Below, piece by piece: positions 58,691 to 64,000 of a stretch of DNA of 64,000 nt. The stretch is taken from contig DAGJ01000004.1 in NCBI GenBank assembly GCA_002495685.1, forward strand, positions 1 to 64,000, in the 5' to 3' direction. The stretch's first letter is position 1, and each line of letters starts with the position of its first letter. The stretch is from Methanobrevibacter sp. UBA412 (lineage in GTDB: Archaea > Methanobacteriota > Methanobacteria > Methanobacteriales > Methanobacteriaceae). A program made the translations under genes and the position numbers. The notes below the pieces were generated by a model that was not told the origin of the DNA, did no database searches, and saw only the letters and a list, made by a program, of their open reading frames with translations.

Positions 58691-58798
58691 ATGGCAAAGG
58701 TTAAAGGAACAAATAGAAGAACCAGACAAAAAAAAGGATACAGAAAACCTGGAAGTAAAAGAGGAAGAGCTGCAAAACAATCTTGGAAAAAGAGATAA
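58691..58798 (+). CDS. Very small basic protein (35 residues)
   Basis: ATG at 58691 to TAA at 58796-58798. The product begins MAKVKGTNRRTRQKKGYRKP and ends AAKQSWKKR. About half of its residues are Lys or Arg, and there are no acidic ones. An AAGGA site lies upstream with good spacing. Composition suggests an RNA-binding, perhaps ribosomal, peptide. It is too short for ordinary gene finders, and longer frames on the opposite strand are shadows of it. The T-run after the stop suits termination. Confidence 0.7.
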   Translation: MAKVKGTNRRTRQKKGYRKPGSKRGRAAKQSWKKR

Positions 58799-59111
58799 AA
58801 AAGATTGAAATAAATTTTTTTTATCATACATGCCATCTTTTTTTTAAAACCAATAATTAATACTTCACCACCCCCTTTTTAAAATACTATTTTTTAGCAA
58901 TAATTTTATAAGATTTTTTTTTCAATATAAATTAAAAACGAAATAAGTATATTTAAAAAAATAGTAAACAATTATTATAAACACATTTTTTCAACACCAA
59001 AAAAAAGAAATTTTAATTCAATAATTAATTTAAAAACTTAAAAATTTTCTTTCAATTATAAAATAAATAAAAACTTTAAAAAAATAAAATTAATTAGAGG
59101 TATAAAAAAAA
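58799..59111. other. AT-rich intergenic region
   Basis: 313 bp. A T-run after the small gene suits termination. TATA-like stretches are scattered and none is convincing. A GAGG site at 59097-59100 precedes the TTG start at 59112. No ORF seen. Confidence 0.3.
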
Positions 59112-59945
59112 TTGACTGATGCAAAAAACAGTTTACATAGAAAACAACCTAAATCAAAACCTCCTAAAAGAAAATTAATATATGCCGTAATAATATTAAT
59201 AATCCTAATTGGAGGAATTGTAATTTTTTCAGGTAACTTTTTCTCAAACCCTAATTTAGAAAGCACAAGTAATGCTGTAGATACTTCATTAGGTGGAATA
59301 TTTGAACCATTAGCAAATTTATTACATATTGATACAGATGCAAATCATCCAAATACTACATCAACTAAATTAGGAACTGCTGAGGAAGGTTTTGTAACAC
59401 TTGAAGGACCATATGGAAACACATCTTCTAAAGTAAAAATAGCATACATTATAGGACAACACCCACGGGAATCTGATTCACATCAAGCACTTGAAAATGC
59501 TGTTAAAAATATTTCCGGTGATTGTGAATATCAATATTATATTTACAAAATAAATGTTACAGCAAATAGTAGTGATTTCTCAGAAAGTAGAATGAATGGG
59601 CAATTATTAGCTCAACAATTTGTTGTACCTGATGTAGTAAGTAAAGATTATAGTTTAGTGTGTGATATTCATACATCAAATGCATTTTACTTCCCAGATC
59701 CATATATCTTCACACCAGGAAGTGCAAATGGAACAAGTCATCAAATAGCTAACAAAATTGTTAAAAATAATAGTTGGTTATACTATTATGAACCTCCTGA
59801 ATATTCAAGTCCAAAATATTGTACTCAACCAATATTAGAGAATGGAACACCAGCACTTGTATATGAAGCACACGGACAACCTGGTTTAAGTGTACAACAA
59901 CAATTAACAGATTTAGTAATTACAATAGATAATCTAAAAACATAA
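59112..59945 (+). CDS. Membrane-anchored M14-like metallopeptidase or amidohydrolase
   Basis: 277 residues from TTG at 59112 (GAGG 11 nt upstream). A basic N-terminus (RKQPKSKPPKRK) and one helix (about 22-40) leave the rest outside the cell. The pattern H117-x2-E120 (GQHPRESDSH), His187 (CDIHTSN) and Glu252 (VYEAHGQPG) fits the zinc and catalytic residues of the M14 carboxypeptidase/succinylglutamate-desuccinylase superfamily. A role in trimming pseudomurein peptides is possible (inference). No operon partner. Confidence 0.65.
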   Translation: MTDAKNSLHRKQPKSKPPKRKLIYAVIILIILIGGIVIFSGNFFSNPNLESTSNAVDTSLGGIFEPLANLLHIDTDANHPNTTSTKLGTAEEGFVTLEGPYGNTSSKVKIAYIIGQHPRESDSHQALENAVKNISGDCEYQYYIYKINVTANSSDFSESRMNGQLLAQQFVVPDVVSKDYSLVCDIHTSNAFYFPDPYIFTPGSANGTSHQIANKIVKNNSWLYYYEPPEYSSPKYCTQPILENGTPALVYEAHGQPGLSVQQQLTDLVITIDNLKT

Positions 59946-60093
59946 AAAAGGTTTTTCTTATTTTTCTATTTAAAAAAATAAGAACTTTTTTTTACATTCT
60001 TTTTTTTATAATTTCAATTTTTAAATTAATATCAAAATTAGTAAATTTTTTAATTTTAAAAAAATAATTAAATTGTGGAATTTTTTTTAAAAT

Positions 60094-60702
60094 CTATTTT
60101 TGAAAACTTATTAAATAATGAGATTTTCCTTCAGGAATATCTTCACCAACTTCATTATCCACATTTAAGACTTTAAATCCTTCATCACTAAACATTTTTT
60201 CAACATCTTCATCACTTACTCTCATTTGGTAAGGAGGTCCATGTCTAACTTCTTGTTTTTTATATTCCATTACATATATTTTTCCTTCAGGTTTTAGAAT
60301 ACGTTTCATTTCTTTAATACTTTCACTACTTTTACGTGCAGCATTAAAGTGATGGAAAACATTTAATAAAAATATTACATCTACACTTTCATCTTCGACT
60401 GGTGTTCCTTCAGTAAAATCTGCAAATATTGGTTTTAAATTTTTTATGTTTTGCTCATCTACATCTTTTTGTAAATCTATGATACTTGGTTCATAATTAT
60501 CTATAGCGATTACTGTTGCATCATCATTTAATAATTTTAATGCTTCCATGCTTATATGTCCATCTCCACATCCAAGATCCATGAAAACTTCATTTCCTTT
60601 AAACTTAAAGGATTCTAATATTTCTTTTGCATTTATAAAGCTTTCACTTGAGAATCCTTGTATTCTATGACCATTCTTTGGCATCATATTTGGTTTCGGC
60701 AT
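60094..60702 (-). CDS. SAM-dependent methyltransferase (class I)
   Basis: 202 residues. Motif I MDLGCGDGHIS has the SAM-binding glycines at 44-48. The acidic motif II is VIAIDNYEPS. FLLNVFHHF is motif IV-like. Matches the UbiE/small-molecule methyltransferase type (methyltransf_11/25). Substrate unknown. No good ribosome-binding site is visible before the ATG. Divergent from argB. Confidence 0.85.
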   Translation of the reverse strand: MPKPNMMPKNGHRIQGFSSESFINAKEILESFKFKGNEVFMDLGCGDGHISMEALKLLNDDATVIAIDNYEPSIIDLQKDVDEQNIKNLKPIFADFTEGTPVEDESVDVIFLLNVFHHFNAARKSSESIKEMKRILKPEGKIYVMEYKKQEVRHGPPYQMRVSDEDVEKMFSDEGFKVLNVDNEVGEDIPEGKSHYLISFQK

Positions 60703-60892
60703 TTTTTATCAATCTTCCATTTTTAATTTAAAATTTAATTAATATTTACTATTTATTCGTTTGTTATTAATATTCATTTCGATAATTTTTTTAATAATAT
60801 TATAAATAATACATCAAACAAAACCTATTAGTGTTAAAAAATTTGTAATAAAAATTTAATTTTAATATTCAAAAAATTTATAGTGATAAAAC

Positions 60893-61768
60893 ATGGAACA
60901 AGTAAATATATTAGTTGAAGCATTACCTTACATAAAAAAATTCCATAAACAAAAAATAATGATAAAATATGGAGGTCATGCAATGATAGATGAAATTGCA
61001 ATGGCTTCTACAGCTAGAGATACAGTACTCCTTAAATATGTTGGAATGGAACCAATAGTAGTTCATGGCGGAGGGCCGGAAATCACTAGAAGCATGAATA
61101 AATTAGGAAAAGAACCAAAATTCATCAAAGGACTTAGAGTAACAGATGAAGAAACAATGGAAATTGTGAAAATGGTTTTAGTTGGAAACATAAACACTAA
61201 TATTGTAAGTAAAATTTGTTTACATGATGGTAAAGGTGTGGGAATTAGTGGAAAAGATAACAAACTCATACAAGCATGTAAAAAACTCCATAAATATCAT
61301 AATGAAGAAACTGGTGAAATAGAAGAAATAGATTTAGGACTTGTTGGAGAAATAAAAAAAGTCAACCCTGACATATTAAAACTTTTTACTGAAAACAATT
61401 ACATACCTGTAATATCCCCTATTGGAATAGCAGAAGACGGAACCAGTCTAAATCTTAATGCAGATACTGTAGCTGGAGCACTAGCTAGTGAAGTAGATGC
61501 TGAAAAACTAATAATCTTAACTGATGTACCAGGAGTATTAAGAAATCCAAAAAATCCATCAAGTTTAATTCAAAAAATAAAAGTAGAAGAAGTACCAAAA
61601 CTCATAGAAGAAGGTATAATTACTGGTGGAATGATTCCAAAAATTGAAACTTGTGTAAAAGCAATAAATGATGGTGTTAAATCTGCACATATTATAGATG
61701 GTAGATTAAAACACTCTTTACTACTTGAAATTTTCACAACTGATGGTATTGGAACCATGATATATTAA
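60893..61768 (+). CDS. argB: Acetylglutamate kinase
   Basis: Phosphorylates N-acetylglutamate in arginine synthesis, upstream of ArgJ's product cycle. 291 residues of the amino-acid-kinase fold: [54 protein letters not shown], and [10 protein letters not shown]. Normal length. A GTGAT site precedes the ATG. Convergent with the acyl-CoA synthetase gene. Confidence 0.97.
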   Translation: MEQVNILVEALPYIKKFHKQKIMIKYGGHAMIDEIAMASTARDTVLLKYVGMEPIVVHGGGPEITRSMNKLGKEPKFIKGLRVTDEETMEIVKMVLVGNINTNIVSKICLHDGKGVGISGKDNKLIQACKKLHKYHNEETGEIEEIDLGLVGEIKKVNPDILKLFTENNYIPVISPIGIAEDGTSLNLNADTVAGALASEVDAEKLIILTDVPGVLRNPKNPSSLIQKIKVEEVPKLIEEGIITGGMIPKIETCVKAINDGVKSAHIIDGRLKHSLLLEIFTTDGIGTMIY

Positions 61769-61782
61769 TTTATACAAACATT

Positions 61783-63285
61783 TTATTTTTTTTCTATTTT
61801 TTCAGGAGCAAACATTTTAATTAACTCCTTACGTAATAATTTCCAACCATTAACACGAGGAAGTTCATTAGTACTGTAAATTTCACGAGGAACTTTATAA
61901 CCTGCAATATTATCCTTAGCAAATTTAATTAAACCTTCTTTATCTTCATCATTTTTCCAAATTACTGCTGCAACTGGTAATTCTCCTCGATGACAATCAG
62001 GAATACTAAAAACTGCAATATCCTCAACTTCAGGATATTTAATTAATGTTTCTTCAACTTCAGTTGGATAAATTTTCCAACCACTCATATCAATCATATC
62101 TTTTTTACGATCAGTAATGAATAAACGATTATCTTTATCTAAATAACCAATATCTCCAGTTAAAAACCAACCTTCTGGGAAAAAACTTTCACGTGTTTCA
62201 CGTTCCATATTCCAATAACCTTTAGCAACTGCAGGACCACGCAAAGCTATTTCACCATGTTCATATTTATCTAAAGTACTGTAAGGATCATCTTCATCTA
62301 CAATTTTACATTCACTAAAACATACTGGATGTCCTACACTTTCAAAACGATCTGCTTCAATATAATCTTCTGGACGAATTACTGTACCTGTACCTATTAC
62401 AATAGTTTCAGATAATCCATAAGCATTTATTATAGGTATACTGTATTGATCTGTGAATTTTTTCCAAATCTTTTTATGTATTGGTCCTCCACCACTAATT
62501 ATTTCTCTTACACTATCAAGTTTAGATATATAATCACTGTCAAGATTAGTTAAAGTATGTATAACTGGAGGCATACCTGCTAATACAGTTACATATTCAT
62601 TTTCTATTAATTCTAAATATTTATTTAACTCATATCTTTCCATCATAATATATAAAGCACCTGCACGTAAGGCACTTATTCCCCAACTTATACCTACATG
62701 AGCCATTGGATAAATTCCAAGAAATACATCATTTTGTCTTAATTCTAATACATCACATTCATTGTGTATACTTGTAAACCAGTTTCCATGTGTTAACATA
62801 CTTCCTTTGGGTTTTCCAGTTGTACCTGAAGTATATTGTAGTTGACATAAATCGTCCCAATCAGTAGTTTCTGAGGGTAAAACTTCGGCTTCACGATAAT
62901 TTTCTATATTTTCTGGTGTGTAAGTTTTTATTCCAATCTTTTCTCCTATTTCTTCACCTTTTAAGTCAGTTATCATTAATCTTGCTTCTGAGTTTTGGCT
63001 CATGTATTTTATTTCATTTTCTTTATAAACTCTATTTGTTGGTACGGCTATTGCACCTATTCTCCATAAAGCAAACATACTGAATAAGTATTCAGGTGAA
63101 CTTTTTAAATAGATTAATACACGATCTCCTTTACCTATTCCTAATTTTTTTAATTCTCTTCCAAGTTCTGATACTATTCCAAGTATTTCTCTAGAATTAT
63201 ATTTAGTTCCTTTTTCGGGACAGTAAAATACATCTTTTTTTAGTCTTTTTGCATTAGCATCTAAAAATGTTGTTATATTAAGCAT
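61783..63285 (-). CDS. AMP-forming acyl-CoA synthetase / fatty-acid-CoA ligase family
   Basis: 500 residues of the ANL superfamily. The P-loop YTSGTTGKPKG is at 151-161. AYGLSETIV is the A5 motif. TGDIGYLDKDNRLFITDRKKD is close to the hinge, and the C-terminal lysine is in VNGWKLLRKEL. Adenylates a carboxylic acid and loads it on CoA or a carrier. Chain length cannot be told. It starts 21 nt after an isopropylmalate-dehydrogenase-family gene on the same strand, so they probably form an operon. Confidence 0.88.
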   Translation of the reverse strand: MLNITTFLDANAKRLKKDVFYCPEKGTKYNSREILGIVSELGRELKKLGIGKGDRVLIYLKSSPEYLFSMFALWRIGAIAVPTNRVYKENEIKYMSQNSEARLMITDLKGEEIGEKIGIKTYTPENIENYREAEVLPSETTDWDDLCQLQYTSGTTGKPKGSMLTHGNWFTSIHNECDVLELRQNDVFLGIYPMAHVGISWGISALRAGALYIMMERYELNKYLELIENEYVTVLAGMPPVIHTLTNLDSDYISKLDSVREIISGGGPIHKKIWKKFTDQYSIPIINAYGLSETIVIGTGTVIRPEDYIEADRFESVGHPVCFSECKIVDEDDPYSTLDKYEHGEIALRGPAVAKGYWNMERETRESFFPEGWFLTGDIGYLDKDNRLFITDRKKDMIDMSGWKIYPTEVEETLIKYPEVEDIAVFSIPDCHRGELPVAAVIWKNDEDKEGLIKFAKDNIAGYKVPREIYSTNELPRVNGWKLLRKELIKMFAPEKIEKK

Positions 63286-63306
63286 AATTATCTATTCTCT
63301 CTTTTT

Positions 63307-64000
<694 letters not shown>

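Noticed and set aside
58576..58836. Hydrophobic minus-strand frames around 58.6-58.8 kb
   Set aside because: They are the reverse complement of the Lys/Arg-rich 35-residue gene; AAA/AGA codons read backwards give Phe/Ser/Leu. The plus-strand gene has the ribosome-binding site.

Overview
The window is very AT-rich and tightly packed with archaeal genes. Its markers point to Methanobacteriales: a separately encoded C-terminal subunit of family B DNA polymerase (the split PolB known from this order), an eight-cluster FwdF-type polyferredoxin of methanogenesis, HypE, archaeosine tRNA-guanine transglycosylase, archaeal NAC, ribosomal protein S8e, and surface proteins with Ig-like repeats and pseudomurein-binding repeats. 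The low GC content, the asparagine- and serine-rich surface proteins and the bacterial-type cysteine genes fit a host-associated genus such as Methanosphaera, or a close Methanobrevibacter relative. That genus-level placement is inference. I see no rRNA, CRISPR array, insertion sequence or prophage.

Layout. 0.1-4.9 kb: valS, aroA, nth. 4.9-9.4 kb: a cysteine block of cysK, cysE, a Cys-rich HTH regulator, tRNA-Cys(GCA) and cysS. 9.6-14.5 kb: ADP-forming acyl-CoA synthetase and a secreted Ig-repeat esterase. 14.7-19 kb: an O-acetylhomoserine sulfhydrylase gene, a polytopic membrane protein, and nifS-nifU. 19-26.5 kb: two tandem half-size membrane proteins, a RecJ-like DHH protein, desulfoferrodoxin, an Ntn-like protein, an MBL hydrolase, aroC. 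26.6-33.4 kb: a frameshifted HhH-GPD glycosylase, hemB, a CitG-like gene, pheS, xth, a HAD phosphatase, polB2. 34-41.6 kb: rps8e, hypE, an RDD protein, a large pseudomurein-binding transglutaminase-like surface protein, coaD, fwdF. 42-52.3 kb: an unknown membrane protein, two MBL proteins, an Rqc2-like protein, a small EMC6-like membrane protein, a KTSC protein, tgtA, nac, a metallophosphoesterase. 52.6-55.9 kb: a NYN RNase overlapping a membrane-anchored cyclase/palm-domain protein, then a ribbon-helix-helix protein. 56.3-64 kb: argJ, secreted proteins, a 35-residue basic protein, an M14-like protein, a methyltransferase, argB, an acyl-CoA synthetase, and the 3' part of an isopropylmalate-dehydrogenase-family gene cut by the window edge.

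Two things stand out. First, a 14-bp palindrome of the form WTAACNNNNGTTAT occurs, singly or in pairs, upstream of four separate sulfur transcription units (cysK, cysE plus regulator, the sulfhydrylase gene, nifS-nifU). I noticed it nowhere else in the window. This looks like one sulfur/cysteine regulon, and the Cys-rich HTH protein next to cysE is the natural candidate regulator. Second, a Regnase-like NYN/PIN RNase gene overlaps by 8 bp a gene for a protein with a GGDD-containing palm/class III cyclase-like domain and a C-terminal membrane anchor. This could be a nucleotide-signal plus RNase module outside any CRISPR or CBASS locus.
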